Positions 23,652 through 32,256 of a stretch of 64,000 nt of DNA are shown piece after piece; the first letter of the stretch is position 1; every line of letters starts with the position of its first letter. Source of the DNA: Bacillus sp. X1(2014) (lineage in GTDB: Bacteria; Bacillota; Bacilli; Bacillales_B; DSM-18226). Made by a program: the position numbers and the translations under genes. The stretch lies in NCBI RefSeq assembly GCF_007678255.1, contig NZ_VEED01000001.1:186001-250000 (forward strand). The letters are read 5' to 3'. The notes beneath the pieces were generated by a model. The model did not search any database. It had not been told where the DNA came from and saw only the letters and a list, made by a program, of their open reading frames with translations.

Positions 23652-25841
23652 TCATTTATCTATAAATACTTCCTTATTTTGAGGCTTTTGTTCAAATAAA
23701 AATTTGACCCTTTTTTCAGATTCGTCTAAATAAAGCCGGGCATTAAAAGTTTTTTCTTTATTAACAAACCCTTCAATCAGCTCTGTTTTCCCTTCTGATA
23801 ATAGAAGCTTAATATTCTTTTGCGTAATGTTTTTACCTAAAATTTTCTTGGATATAGTAAAGTCACAATGATTTTTTTGGTAATTGGAACAGCCGTAAAA
23901 ACTGCCCTTGTCCACTACCGACCCCTCACATTTTTTACAAGTCCCTAGTTTGGCAGCTGACTGCTTTCTTCCCTTTTGCTTTCCTGGTGCAAAATTTTCA
24001 CGCATTTCATCTGAAAACGACCAATTTGCCGCTTGGTCTATACTAGACGTAATTAAATGAAAAACCATCTTTTTCGTTTGCTCCATGAAGTGTTTGGGTG
24101 CTGCAGATCCTTCTGAAATTTCCTTCAATTTCTGTTCCCACTTGGCGGTCATTTCAGGTGAAGCTAAAATTTCTTTGCCGATGGCTTCAATCAGGATTTT
24201 GGCCTTTGCTGTGGCATAAACTAAATTTTTGTTTACCTCAATATATAAGCGGTCCTTTAGCATCGTAATGATGCCAGCTCTCGTCGCTTCCGTGCCAAGC
24301 CCCTCAGTTTTAGTAAGGATTTTTTCAAGCTCTTTATCATCTATTTGCTTCCCGGCCGTTTTCATTAATGTAATCAATTGACCTTCGGTATAACGTTTTG
24401 GAGGCTGAGTTTTACTTTCTTTCACTTCCACTTTATCTGTCTTACCTTGCTCACCCTCTGTTAACTTTGGCAGTGCAGGCTCATCTTCATTATCTTTTGG
24501 TTTCAGTACCTTTCGCCAGCCTTCTTCAATTTGTACCTTACCTTTTGAGATAAATGCCGCCCTGCCATCTACCAATGTAGTTACAGTAGTATATTCCGCA
24601 ATCGCCTTACTGTAGTGTGCAGCTATTAAACTTGTTACGACTAAATCATATATTTTCTTTTCATCTGGGGTAAGTCGCTCTACATTTGGGATTTGTTCTG
24701 TTGGAATAATCGCGTAGTGGTCCGTGACCTTCTTTTCATTCACATAGCGTTTGTTTTCTGAAATAGACGTTATTGGCAAGGGGAAGAAACTCTCGTAATC
24801 CTTAATATGACTTAATTTGTTTAAGATATCTGGGAAAGTATTGGCTTCTTCTTTCGTTACATACCGTGAATCGGAACGAGGGTATGAGACATTTCCTTTT
24901 TGATAGAGCTTTTGCATAACATCTAGTGTTTTCTTCGGAGAGAATTTAAACCGTTTATTCGCCTCAGCTTGGAGAGCCGATAGATTGTATAAGAGTGGTG
25001 GGAGAAATTCTTTTCTTTCTGATTGAACCTCACTAACCTCAGCGGGTTTACCCTTGCAAAAAGCAGCAACTTTATCTGCTAACTCTTTTTTATTTACTCG
25101 AGTTTCGCCATCATTCTGCCATTTTCCCGTGTACTTTTTACCATCCATATTAAAATGTGCCAGAACCTCCCAAAAGGGTTCCGACTTAAAGTTCTCTATT
25201 TCTAGTTCTCTTTTAACAATCAGGGCTAATGTTGGGGTTTGAACTCTGCCAACTGAAAAAACATCAGAAAATCCCTGTTTTTGTAATAAGAGGCTATAGA
25301 GCCGTGAGGCATTCATACCAACCACCCAGTCAGCGCAAGCCCTGGTATAGGCTTCAAAATATAAACTCCGCGTCTGTTGTTCATCCAAAAGCTTCTGGAA
25401 ACCCTCTCGAATACTGTTGGCTGTCAACGAAGAAATCCAAAGCCTTTTCATAGGTTTGTGACATTTTGTAAGCCTGAGGATATTGCGAATTATTAACTCA
25501 CCTTCACGCCCCGCATCACCCGCATGAATAATTTCAGTAACTCTTGGGTCAGAGACCAATTTCTTAATGACGGCAAATTGTTTTGCCTTATCCTTTGTTA
25601 CCTCGTATTCAAACTGTTCGGGGATCATCGGTAAATGATCTAAAGACCATTTTTTCCAGCCTTGCTGATACTTTTCAGGTGAGACTAATTGGCATATATG
25701 TCCTATGGCCCAAGTTACATAGGCTCCCTCTGGAAAAACATCATTTGAAAAAATTTCAATAAAACCATTTTGTTTTTTATGTTTAAAGATTGATGCTAAG
25801 GTCGAACCTTGATCCGGCTTTTCGGCAATAATTAATTTCAT
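23652..25841 (-). CDS. topB: DNA topoisomerase III
   Basis: A type IA topoisomerase that passes single strands and resolves recombination and replication intermediates. The TOPRIM domain (1-140) has the acidic Glu7 (AEKPDQ) and DAGREGE at 109-115. The catalytic tyrosine is Tyr320 in NVSYPRSDSR. VGRVQTPTLALIV and LGTEATRAGII complete the core. The C-terminus carries one short zinc-ribbon (CKKCEGSVVDKG...CSNYQ...CDF, about 637-665). 729 aa agrees with B. subtilis TopB. Confidence 0.95.
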   Translation of the reverse strand: MKLIIAEKPDQGSTLASIFKHKKQNGFIEIFSNDVFPEGAYVTWAIGHICQLVSPEKYQQGWKKWSLDHLPMIPEQFEYEVTKDKAKQFAVIKKLVSDPRVTEIIHAGDAGREGELIIRNILRLTKCHKPMKRLWISSLTANSIREGFQKLLDEQQTRSLYFEAYTRACADWVVGMNASRLYSLLLQKQGFSDVFSVGRVQTPTLALIVKRELEIENFKSEPFWEVLAHFNMDGKKYTGKWQNDGETRVNKKELADKVAAFCKGKPAEVSEVQSERKEFLPPLLYNLSALQAEANKRFKFSPKKTLDVMQKLYQKGNVSYPRSDSRYVTKEEANTFPDILNKLSHIKDYESFFPLPITSISENKRYVNEKKVTDHYAIIPTEQIPNVERLTPDEKKIYDLVVTSLIAAHYSKAIAEYTTVTTLVDGRAAFISKGKVQIEEGWRKVLKPKDNEDEPALPKLTEGEQGKTDKVEVKESKTQPPKRYTEGQLITLMKTAGKQIDDKELEKILTKTEGLGTEATRAGIITMLKDRLYIEVNKNLVYATAKAKILIEAIGKEILASPEMTAKWEQKLKEISEGSAAPKHFMEQTKKMVFHLITSSIDQAANWSFSDEMRENFAPGKQKGRKQSAAKLGTCKKCEGSVVDKGSFYGCSNYQKNHCDFTISKKILGKNITQKNIKLLLSEGKTELIEGFVNKEKTFNARLYLDESEKRVKFLFEQKPQNKEVFIDK

Positions 25842-25913
25842 ATGATTGCTCCCTTTTTTACAAGCATCCCGATGTCCATTTTACCCATTAATTCGATAGT
25901 TAGTAAAGAGATA

Positions 25914-25935
25914 AAATACTGGGTATCCAGTATTT
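25914..25935. repeat. Short perfect inverted repeat upstream of topB
   Basis: AAATACTGG and CCAGTATTT flank GTAT, about 75-95 bases upstream of the topB start. It could be an operator or a weak hairpin. Apart from this, 25842-25970 shows nothing I can name. Confidence 0.35.
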
Positions 25936-25972
25936 CCCTTGACGAATTTATGAAAAATGAGTCAGCTGGGAA

Positions 25973-26004
25973 TAAATAAAAGGATGGCCATTTTATGGCC
26001 ATCC
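25973..26004 (-). terminator. Terminator of the 95-aa gene
   Basis: GGATGGCCA pairs with TGGCCATCC and TTTTATTTATT follows on the minus strand, some 15 bases after the stop of the gene at 26020. Confidence 0.9.
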
Positions 26005-26019
26005 AGGATAAACTTATCA

Positions 26020-26307
26020 TTACTTTATTTGTTTTAAAGTGGTAAGCTCTGGATCATCATACCAATTTTCATCAGGGATAATATTTGAAACTGTTAATAT
26101 TAAAGATGGAATTCTCTCAACTTCGAAAACTATTGCACCAATTTTTTTCGTAAAAATAATAAAGGCACTTCCGTGAGAATATTTACTTAAATCAGCACCG
26201 ATATGAAGCAGAGCCATAAATATCGCCTGTTTTTCGACTGAATCAATATAAACTTGCGGTGAAAATCTTAATATCCAATCCGCACCTTCAATGGAAAATC
26301 GGTACAT
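26020..26307 (-). CDS. Hypothetical 95-aa protein
   Basis: I do not recognise this family. It has an excellent SD (CAGGAGG, eight bases before ATG) and its own terminator, so it is very probably expressed. The sequence alternates short hydrophobic strands (WILRFSPQVYID, SAFIIFTKKIGAIVFEVERIPSLILTV) with an IFMALLHIGADL helix, suggesting a small alpha/beta domain. No metal, nucleotide or membrane signature is evident. It is a monocistronic gene between topB and cspA. Confidence 0.65.
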   Translation of the reverse strand: MYRFSIEGADWILRFSPQVYIDSVEKQAIFMALLHIGADLSKYSHGSAFIIFTKKIGAIVFEVERIPSLILTVSNIIPDENWYDDPELTTLKQIK

Positions 26308-26441
26308 GTATCTGCCTCCTGCATGTATAGTGGTTATTTAAACATATGATGCAAAAGTAGTTTTATGTTAGTACCTGCAAACGATATCCAAATATTTTCA
26401 TAGAATCTATGATAAATTAACTAAAAAACCTAAGTCCTTCC

Positions 26442-26470
26442 TTGACTGTAAATTTTCAATATTGTATATT
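26442..26470 (+). promoter_or_regulatory. Sigma-A promoter of the cold-shock gene, with ~108-nt leader
   Basis: TTGACT (26442-26447), exactly 17 bp, then TATATT (26465-26470). Transcription from about 26477 leaves an untranslated leader of about 108 bases, the typical layout of csp genes, whose leaders control mRNA stability and translation with temperature. Confidence 0.8.
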
Positions 26471-26584
26471 TAAAGCATCATGTATCTACTATATGCATTC
26501 TTATACTAGTGCAGATCGTCTACATGATAATATTTATCTTTGGCACCATAAGGGTGGCTTGAAAGGCTTAGGAGGAAGAAGTAA

Positions 26585-26785
26585 ATGCAAAACGGTAAAG
26601 TTAAATGGTTTAACAATGAAAAAGGTTTCGGTTTTATTGAAGTAGAAGGCGGCGACGATGTATTCGTACACTTCAGCGCTATCACTGGCGAAGGCTTCAA
26701 ATCTTTAGAAGAAGGCCAAGAAGTTTCTTTTGAAATCGTTGAAGGAAACCGTGGACCACAAGCAGCTAACGTTGTAAAACTATAA
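26585..26785 (+). CDS. cspA: Cold shock protein (CspA/CspD family)
   Basis: A 66-aa single cold-shock domain that binds single-stranded RNA and DNA. Both nucleic-acid motifs are intact: KGFGFIEV (RNP1) and DVFVHFSAI (RNP2). The SD GGAGGAAGAAG is very strong. Codon choice is much more biased than in the neighbours, as usual for an abundant protein. The position beside ypeQ-ypeP matches cspD of B. subtilis, so it may be its orthologue. Confidence 0.96.
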   Translation: MQNGKVKWFNNEKGFGFIEVEGGDDVFVHFSAITGEGFKSLEEGQEVSFEIVEGNRGPQAANVVKL

Positions 26786-26803
26786 TTTAAACTAACCAAT
26801 TAG

Positions 26804-26832
26804 GGCTGACGAATATCGTCAGCCTTTTTATT
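26804..26832 (+). terminator. Terminator of cspA
   Basis: GGCTGACGA pairs with TCGTCAGCC around a 3-base loop and is followed by TTTTTATTTTT. Confidence 0.93.
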
Positions 26833-26856
26833 TTTGAAAGTACTATGTGACATTCA

Positions 26857-27042
26857 TTAACTTAATTTTTTCCCAAACTCCTGAAGTTGTTCTCCTACTG
26901 TACACTGGGAAATGCAAAATCGGTGTGCTGCTCTTCGCCCGCCTTCTTTTTTCATATGTTGATGTAAAAAGCAGCCTTCACAGTATTGAGCCATTAACGA
27001 TTCTACATGACTCAATAATTCTCTTCTGTTGATTTCCTTCAC
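26857..27042 (-). CDS. ypeQ: Small zinc-finger protein YpeQ
   Basis: 61 aa with the spaced Cys/His set of the DUF2602 (C2HCIx2C) zinc finger: CEGCFLHQH in the middle and HRFCISQC near residue 45. The start is GTG 27042. Gene order (ypeP upstream on the same strand, 20 bases away; cold-shock gene convergent) is that of B. subtilis ypeQ. The function is unknown; the cysteine spacing suggests structural zinc in a nucleic-acid or protein-binding peptide. Confidence 0.82.
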   Translation of the reverse strand: MKEINRRELLSHVESLMAQYCEGCFLHQHMKKEGGRRAAHRFCISQCTVGEQLQEFGKKLS

Positions 27043-27062
27043 AAGAGTTTCACACCCATTTC

Positions 27063-27719
27063 CTAAAGAATTAATGTTTTTGCAAATATTTCTTTTCCCT
27101 CTAATGCTTGTGTCGCCAGTTTATCTGCCTCTTTATTATCTTTTCTATTAATGGACGTATATTTAGGTATTAAACCTAATGCTTTAATTTTTCCCTCAAT
27201 TCGGTCAAGCCAGTTGTTAAGGGTATCTTCATAACATGGCCATTCCCCCTCTAACTGTTTTAACACAACCTGGGAGTCACCTTTGAATTCACAGGATAAA
27301 TGATGGACACCTAAATCCTCTAAAATATTCAAAGCATAATAAAAAGCAGCGTATTCCGCTTCGTTGTTTGTTTCAAGTTCATCAATCCGTTCATTCGCTC
27401 GAATACGGTATTTCTTCTTCCCCTGTTTAAAAAAAATAACCGCTCCGAGACCCGCTTGATTGGTTTCCTTTTGAAAGCCTCCATCAAAGTATACAGTTAT
27501 TTCATGAGGATCTTCTTCAATTTCAGTCATTAACTTTTTCATTTCCTTTAAGATCCAAGATGTTCCTTTCTCATCGTAAAAAAACAAATCTGATACTTTC
27601 CCAGTATTTTCAAGCTCTTCTCCGATTTGTATAGCAGTTTCACCTGATACCAATTCAGAGGAAAACTGAACCTTTTCACTATTTTTAGTTTTATACATCC
27701 ACTCTAACCGATATTTCAA
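27063..27719 (-). CDS. ypeP: RNase H-like protein YpeP
   Basis: The C-terminal half (about 75-215) is a type-I RNase H fold with the four acidic positions present: VYFDGGF, NNEAEYAA, FKGDSQVV and NKEADKLA. The N-terminal ~70 residues form an additional domain unlike the HBD of RNase HI. I favour TTG 27719, nine bases behind AGAAAGG; TTG 27728 touches the SD. In B. subtilis, activity of YpeP has been hard to show, so the catalytic status is open. It lies upstream of ypeQ in one operon. Confidence 0.85.
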   Translation of the reverse strand: MKYRLEWMYKTKNSEKVQFSSELVSGETAIQIGEELENTGKVSDLFFYDEKGTSWILKEMKKLMTEIEEDPHEITVYFDGGFQKETNQAGLGAVIFFKQGKKKYRIRANERIDELETNNEAEYAAFYYALNILEDLGVHHLSCEFKGDSQVVLKQLEGEWPCYEDTLNNWLDRIEGKIKALGLIPKYTSINRKDNKEADKLATQALEGKEIFAKTLIL

Positions 27720-27918
27720 TGTCTTCAACCTTTCTTTAAAGAATTCAATGGCATTTAAAATATTCGATCCCTATCAGGCAATTTTACCACTTCATCCTAA
27801 CCTATTCTGATATATTCTTATCATACCCACTTCTTCATAGTTGTTATAAGAATAAATATTTTCTGCCTTAAAAGAAATATGATAAACTTTCATTAGTACA
27901 TTTATGGAGGAAACAGAA

Positions 27919-28326
27919 TTGATTGAAGTTTATATTGACGGGGCAAGTGCTGGAAATCCTGGACCAAGCGGGGCCGGGATTTTTATTAAAGGAAATGGCA
28001 TTACTGAAAAATATTCCATTCCCCTTGGAAACATGTCAAATCATGAAGCAGAATATCATGCATTTATTAAAGCATTAGAAATATGTTTAGAAAAAGGGGT
28101 TCAGGATTCCGTTTTGTCTTTTCGAACGGATTCTCAATTAGTTAATCAGGCCGTTGAAAAAGAGTTTGTTAAAAATAAGCTCTACACACCATTACTTGAA
28201 CACGCATTACTTTTATCCAAACAAATTCCTTTATTTTTTATGAAATGGATTCCGAGTGCTGAAAATAAAGTAGCTGATGAATTAGCACGGCAGGCGATTC
28301 GAAAAAATCTTCCCGAGGAGCAATGA
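27919..28326 (+). CDS. ypdQ: RNase H-like protein YpdQ
   Basis: A 135-aa single RNase HI-like domain, divergently transcribed from ypeP. The acidic set is present: VYIDGASAGNPG, NHEAEYHAF, FRTDSQLV and NKVADELARQA. I set the start at TTG 27919, six bases after GGAGGAA; the upstream ATG 27904 is itself part of the SD. The length then fits B. subtilis YpdQ (~132 aa). Two RNase H paralogues side by side is the usual arrangement in this group. The last codon overlaps the next gene's first possible ATG. Confidence 0.87.
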   Translation: MIEVYIDGASAGNPGPSGAGIFIKGNGITEKYSIPLGNMSNHEAEYHAFIKALEICLEKGVQDSVLSFRTDSQLVNQAVEKEFVKNKLYTPLLEHALLLSKQIPLFFMKWIPSAENKVADELARQAIRKNLPEEQ

Positions 28327-28331
28327 AACTC

Positions 28332-29261
28332 ATGAAAAAACCTTTATTTGCTGATTTAAGTTTGCTCCTTGTCACCGTTATTTGGGGTACAACATTTGTA
28401 TTAGTTCAAAATGCTATTGATTTCCTTGAACCATTTTCCTTTAATAGCATTCGCTTTCTTGCTGCAGCTATCATATTAATTCTCTGCCTTTTCCTTTTTG
28501 ATAAAGAGCAGTTAAAAAAATTGGATAGAAAGTTAATTTTATCCGGTGTTTTCATTGGATTTTGGCTATTTCTTGGGTATGCTACGCAAACCATTGGGCT
28601 ATTATATACTACTTCTTCTAAAGCAGGATTCATAACAGGGCTAAACGTAGTCCTCGTCCCATTGTTTTCCATGATGTTATTAAAACAGTTTCCAACCAGA
28701 AATGCAGTCTTAGGTGTGTTGACAGCGACGATTGGTTTATTTTTGCTGACAATGACTGATGTTACTGCATTAAATAAGGGAGATGGATTTGTTTTCATTT
28801 GTGCGATCAGTTTTGCCCTTCAAATTATTTATACTGGCAAATTTAGCAATAAATATCCAACACTGCTGTTAACGGTTATTCAAATTACAACTGTAGCTTT
28901 TCTTTCAATTGTATCCTCTTTCCTTTTTGAAGATTGGAGGAAGTCATTTAATCCCGAGATACTATTTAGACAAGAAGTGCTCGTTGCCTTAATCATCACA
29001 AGCTTGTTTGCAACGGCACTGGCCTTTCTAATTCAGACCAATTTCCAAAAGTATACTTCAGCAACAAGAGTAGCCTTGATTTTTGCGATGGAGCCGGTAT
29101 TTGCTGCTATTACAGGGTTTTATTGGGCCCATGAACGACTATCCTATAGTGCTTTAGTAGGCTGTTTCCTTATATTTGCAGGCATGATATTTGCTGAACT
29201 TCCAACCAAAAAAATTACTTTACTTAAAAGAAGTAAGAGTATTGAAGATAAAGTTTCATGA
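28332..29261 (+). CDS. EamA/DMT-family transporter
   Basis: About 309 aa with ten predicted membrane helices in two repeated halves of five, the drug/metabolite exporter architecture. The N-terminal repeat opens with LLVTVIWGTTFVLVQNAI and LEPFSFNSIRFL; the second has FATALAFLIQTNFQKYTSATRVALIFAMEPVFAAI, the conserved EamA motif. The substrate cannot be told from sequence. ATG 28332 has 11 bases to GAGGAG; ATG 28323 has only two. It overlaps or abuts ypdQ, so it is co-transcribed. Confidence 0.88.
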   Translation: MKKPLFADLSLLLVTVIWGTTFVLVQNAIDFLEPFSFNSIRFLAAAIILILCLFLFDKEQLKKLDRKLILSGVFIGFWLFLGYATQTIGLLYTTSSKAGFITGLNVVLVPLFSMMLLKQFPTRNAVLGVLTATIGLFLLTMTDVTALNKGDGFVFICAISFALQIIYTGKFSNKYPTLLLTVIQITTVAFLSIVSSFLFEDWRKSFNPEILFRQEVLVALIITSLFATALAFLIQTNFQKYTSATRVALIFAMEPVFAAITGFYWAHERLSYSALVGCFLIFAGMIFAELPTKKITLLKRSKSIEDKVS

Positions 29262-29290
29262 AAAAACTCCCTTTAAAAAGGGAGTTTTTT
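29261..29290. terminator. Bidirectional terminator
   Basis: AAAAAACTCCC and GGGAGTTTTTT form an 11-bp stem between the convergent EamA and 93-aa genes. The A and T runs allow use in both directions. Confidence 0.9.
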
Positions 29291-29295
29291 CATGT

Positions 29296-29577
29296 TTATA
29301 TCGCTAATAGTTCCTTTTCTTTAACAAATCGTATCGCTTCTTTTCTTGTGCTGATCTTGTTTGAAATTAAGGTTTCTAATAATGATACGTAAAAACTTCC
29401 ATCAAAACTTCTCTGTGCTTTAAGAGTCATCTCAATGGCCGTATTAATCATTTCATCAGAAGCGTTTGTATAGTGTTTCCCAAAGAAAATAAACCCAATT
29501 GCATCCTCTTGGAATTGAAAACCCTTTCCTTTCAAGTGATGCAAATAATCTTCGACTGTTCCCACTGACTTTGCCAT
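29296..29577 (-). CDS. Conserved 93-aa protein (DUF6123-like)
   Basis: A small helical cytosolic protein with SD GGGAGAGG. The segment FQEDAIGFIFFGKHYTNASDEMINTAIEMTLKAQ and FDGSFYVSLLETLISN is strongly patterned and, to my recollection, resembles a short Bacillus family labelled DUF6123 of unknown function. I am not certain of that name. No catalytic motif is visible. It sits convergent with the transporter gene and has its own promoter region shared with yuiD's 3' end. Confidence 0.65.
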   Translation of the reverse strand: MAKSVGTVEDYLHHLKGKGFQFQEDAIGFIFFGKHYTNASDEMINTAIEMTLKAQRSFDGSFYVSLLETLISNKISTRKEAIRFVKEKELLAI

Positions 29578-29606
29578 TCCTCTCCCAACAAACTCTGAAC
29601 ATCCCT

Positions 29607-30098
29607 TTAAAATCTTAACTTAAATTTTGATAATTTTCTATTCTTTTTTGTACATAAGTGACCAATGACTCCCACCAAAACACCTAGAATAGCCCCGCCA
29701 ACAACCTCTTCTGGTTCATGACCTAACATCTCTTTTAACTTTTTTGGAGAGTCCTGTTTAAATTCAACACTTTCCTCTTTATGAATTTTTTCAATTAACT
29801 CATTCATGGAATTTACCTTTAAGGTTAATTCCCCTGTTTGTCTTCTAACCCCTTGTGCATCATACATGACAATTAATCCATAGATAAGGGATAGGGCAAA
29901 ATCAAATGTTGGCAGGCCGCGCTGCATGGCAATGTATGTCGTTAAGGTAGAAACCCCGGCTGAATGCGAACTAGGCATCCCACCGGTTCCAAAGAATAGT
30001 TCAGGGCGCCATTCTTTCTCTTTTATATAGTGGATCGGAATTTTCATTCCTTGTGCTAGTCCTATGCTAAAAAGCGCTAAATAAACACCTTTGTTCAT
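29607..30098 (-). CDS. Divergent PAP2-family membrane protein (YuiD-like)
   Basis: 163 aa from ATG 30098, behind AGGGGTG. The frame stays open further upstream but there it runs antisense to sspL. Three or four membrane segments surround GTGGMPSSHSAGVSTL, the phosphatase-like motif of the divergent PAP2 group, with YDAQGVRRQTG and GHEPEEVVGGAILGVLVG after it. The family's role is presumed to be lipid or undecaprenyl-phosphate metabolism but is unproven. B. subtilis YuiD is the nearest relative that I know. Confidence 0.85.
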   Translation of the reverse strand: MNKGVYLALFSIGLAQGMKIPIHYIKEKEWRPELFFGTGGMPSSHSAGVSTLTTYIAMQRGLPTFDFALSLIYGLIVMYDAQGVRRQTGELTLKVNSMNELIEKIHKEESVEFKQDSPKKLKEMLGHEPEEVVGGAILGVLVGVIGHLCTKKNRKLSKFKLRF

Positions 30099-30182
30099 CA
30101 AATCACCCCTGCTACTATTGTTCGAATTCCTGAGTTTTATTATTCCAACTGGAAATACTAAAAAAAGTGGGAGGTGACGTAG

Positions 30183-30320
30183 ATGAGTAAAAATGGACAA
30201 GTAAATCGAGGCGTGAAAGCACCAGGGGTTAATCCTCAAGGCTATGGTCAAGATGCCGAGTTTGCGGAAGAACCGAAAAGCAAATTAGAAAATGCCGCCA
30301 AGAAAAAAAATACAAAATAA
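30183..30320 (+). CDS. sspL: Small acid-soluble spore protein L
   Basis: 45 aa with a strong SD (GGGAGGTGA). The sequence is hydrophilic, with GVKAPGVNPQGYGQDAEFAEEP and the KLENAAKKKN tail characteristic of SspL, a minor forespore-made SASP located in the spore core. It is divergent from yuiD, so its promoter lies in the 84-bp gap. A match for a sigma-G promoter there is only approximate (TGAGT, then AATACTA). Confidence 0.85.
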   Translation: MSKNGQVNRGVKAPGVNPQGYGQDAEFAEEPKSKLENAAKKKNTK

Positions 30321-30382
30321 GATGATAAACATGAAACTGACTGCCAATCTTTTGACAGCCAGTTTCAACAAATCTTGTTTAT

Positions 30383-30428
30383 CCATAAAAAAATAAGGTT
30401 GTCTCGAATGGACAACCTCATTTTTTTA
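30383..30428. terminator. Bidirectional terminator between sspL and ypcP
   Basis: AGGTTGTC and GACAACCT pair perfectly, with TTTTTTT on the plus side and TTATTTTTTTATGG on the minus side. The ypcP stop lies at its right edge. Confidence 0.92.
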
Positions 30429-31319
30429 TGAAACAAACACTTCGTCAATTGGCAGCAGACGCTGCAATCCACGAAGTTCTAATTCCATTAACTTATTCAA
30501 TGCTTTTTCTTTTTCAATTCTTAAGCCAGCCTCATCCAAGGCACAACTAACGGGTACATCACATTTTATTTCTGCAAGTGTTCTCGATAAATGGTGCATT
30601 TCTAAATCCTGTTCAATTTTAGTCTTATTGGATTTGGATAAACGATCTAAATTGGAGATAATACCCTCAACATGTTCGAACTCCTTTAGGAGCTTAAGAG
30701 CGGTCTTTTCTCCTATTCCTCTTACTCCAGGATAATTATCACTAGTATCCCCCATCAGAGCTTTTAAATCGATCATTTGCCTAGGAGTGATCCCCTTCTC
30801 TACCAAAAAGGTTTCTGGCGTATGAACAAGATAATTCCCATAGCCCTTTTTCAACAAAATTACGGAAATACTGTCATCGAGCAGCTGCAGCATATCTTGA
30901 TCACCGGTTAGGATCGATACATGTGCATAGTCTTTTGATTGATTGGCAATGGTTCCAATGCAATCATCGGCTTCATATCCAGCTAGTCCGATATTGGGGA
31001 TATCAAAAGAGGCAACAACCTCTTTTACTAAATCGAACTGTGGAATAAGCTCAACTGGAGCTTCTCCCCGATTCCCTTTATAATCAGAAAACAATTCCGT
31101 ACGGAAGGTTTTACTTCCCATATCCCAACATACTGCAAGATGGGAGGGCTTGAAGGAATTTACTGCTGTGAATAAATGCTTCACAAAACCATGAATTCCA
31201 TTCGTGGGTGTTCCTTTTGAATTTATCATAAATTGTCCAGTAACTGCTGTAGCGTAAAAAGCACGGAATAGCAAGGCCATACCATCAACAAGCATCAGTG
31301 AAGGTTTTTGATTCGTCAT
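30426..31319 (-). CDS. ypcP: 5'-3' exonuclease YpcP
   Basis: 297 aa from ATG 31319, directly after AGGAGG with good spacing. It is a stand-alone flap-endonuclease-type 5' nuclease related to the N-terminal domain of DNA polymerase I. The acidic metal sites are visible in LMLVDGMALLFRAFY, AGYEADDCIGTIA, ILTGDQDMLQLL and ALMGDTSDNYPGVRGIGEKTALKLL (helix-hairpin-helix). In B. subtilis YpcP acts with RNase H enzymes and PolA in removing Okazaki-fragment RNA primers. Confidence 0.93.
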   Translation of the reverse strand: MTNQKPSLMLVDGMALLFRAFYATAVTGQFMINSKGTPTNGIHGFVKHLFTAVNSFKPSHLAVCWDMGSKTFRTELFSDYKGNRGEAPVELIPQFDLVKEVVASFDIPNIGLAGYEADDCIGTIANQSKDYAHVSILTGDQDMLQLLDDSISVILLKKGYGNYLVHTPETFLVEKGITPRQMIDLKALMGDTSDNYPGVRGIGEKTALKLLKEFEHVEGIISNLDRLSKSNKTKIEQDLEMHHLSRTLAEIKCDVPVSCALDEAGLRIEKEKALNKLMELELRGLQRLLPIDEVFVS

Positions 31320-31388
31320 TTTGGACCTCCTTATTTGGGTGTTTAAAAACAACACGATTACCATTATAACATAAGTTGCCCCAAAATA

Positions 31389-32216
31389 TTATTCTATCTT
31401 ATTATCCTCATATGAGATCCAATCACTAAAACTTCCAACATAGAGCTTTACTTTCTCAAAACCAGCTTCTCTTAAAGCTAAGTAATTAGGGGCTGCTGTT
31501 ACCCCTGATCCACAATATACAATTATTTCCTTAGCGGAATCGAGATTTTCGAACCTTTGTTTCTGAATCTCGGAAGGTTTATAGCGATTCTCACTCAATC
31601 CTTCCATCCATGGCTTATTGATTGCTCCAGGTATATGCCCAGCTTTTTTATCTATTGGTTCTTCTATACCTAAAAAGCGTTTTTCTTCCCGTGAATCGAT
31701 TAAGGTTTTATGATTCAACTGTTTTTCAACTACTTCTTTTACTTCTTCCGTCGTAGCCAGCAAATCTGGCTGAACCCGGAAATGGAATTCAGTTTTTTCA
31801 AAGACAGGAATTTCCTTAGTTACAGGATGTCCTGCATCTACCCAGCATCTATATCCGCCATCAAGCACATAGACATTTTCATGGCCGAGGTATTGAAGCA
31901 TCCAGCAAAAACGAGCAGCATACGCTCCTTCACCATTATCATAGGCAACAACTAGTTTGTTTTCATCAATACCTACATTCTCTAGTTTGGAGATAAATTC
32001 TTTTTGCACAGGCATTGGATGCCTGCCGCCATAGGTTTGTTTCGGACTTGACAGGTCTTTTTCTAAATCAAAGAACACTGCCTCGGGAAGATGACCTTGT
32101 AAGTATTCTTGCTTGCCTTTTTCTGGTTCAACTAACGAAAACCGGCAATCAACGATCCTGATGTGGCTCTCATGTAAGCATTTTAAAACCCATTCCTGAT
32201 CTTTAATATATTTCAC
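31389..32216 (-). CDS. Two-domain sulfurtransferase (rhodanese/SseA type)
   Basis: 275 aa from GTG 32216, eight bases after AGGAGG. It has two rhodanese domains. The first is non-catalytic (AYDNGEGAYAARF lacks Cys); the second has the active cysteine Cys235 in VYCGSGVTA. The CGSGVTA loop is that of 3-mercaptopyruvate sulfurtransferases rather than thiosulfate rhodaneses (CRxG). It presumably moves sulfane sulfur in the cytosol. It follows dynA closely on the same strand, but a functional link is not evident. Confidence 0.88.
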   Translation of the reverse strand: MKYIKDQEWVLKCLHESHIRIVDCRFSLVEPEKGKQEYLQGHLPEAVFFDLEKDLSSPKQTYGGRHPMPVQKEFISKLENVGIDENKLVVAYDNGEGAYAARFCWMLQYLGHENVYVLDGGYRCWVDAGHPVTKEIPVFEKTEFHFRVQPDLLATTEEVKEVVEKQLNHKTLIDSREEKRFLGIEEPIDKKAGHIPGAINKPWMEGLSENRYKPSEIQKQRFENLDSAKEIIVYCGSGVTAAPNYLALREAGFEKVKLYVGSFSDWISYEDNKIE

Positions 32217-32256
32217 TAGTGCATCCTCCTCGAATCTATTACTTCCCATTAAAAAT

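Noticed and set aside
25838..26020. 60-codon minus-strand frame upstream of topB
   Set aside because: Its start lies in the terminator hairpin of the 26020 gene, there is no SD, and the composition is that of translated intergenic DNA.
30099..30251. N-terminal extension of the yuiD-like protein
   Set aside because: The added residues are antisense to sspL and the SD clearly precedes ATG 30098.
31956..32015. Catalytic cysteine in the first rhodanese domain
   Set aside because: The loop position reads AYDNGEG without Cys, so only the C-terminal domain is active.
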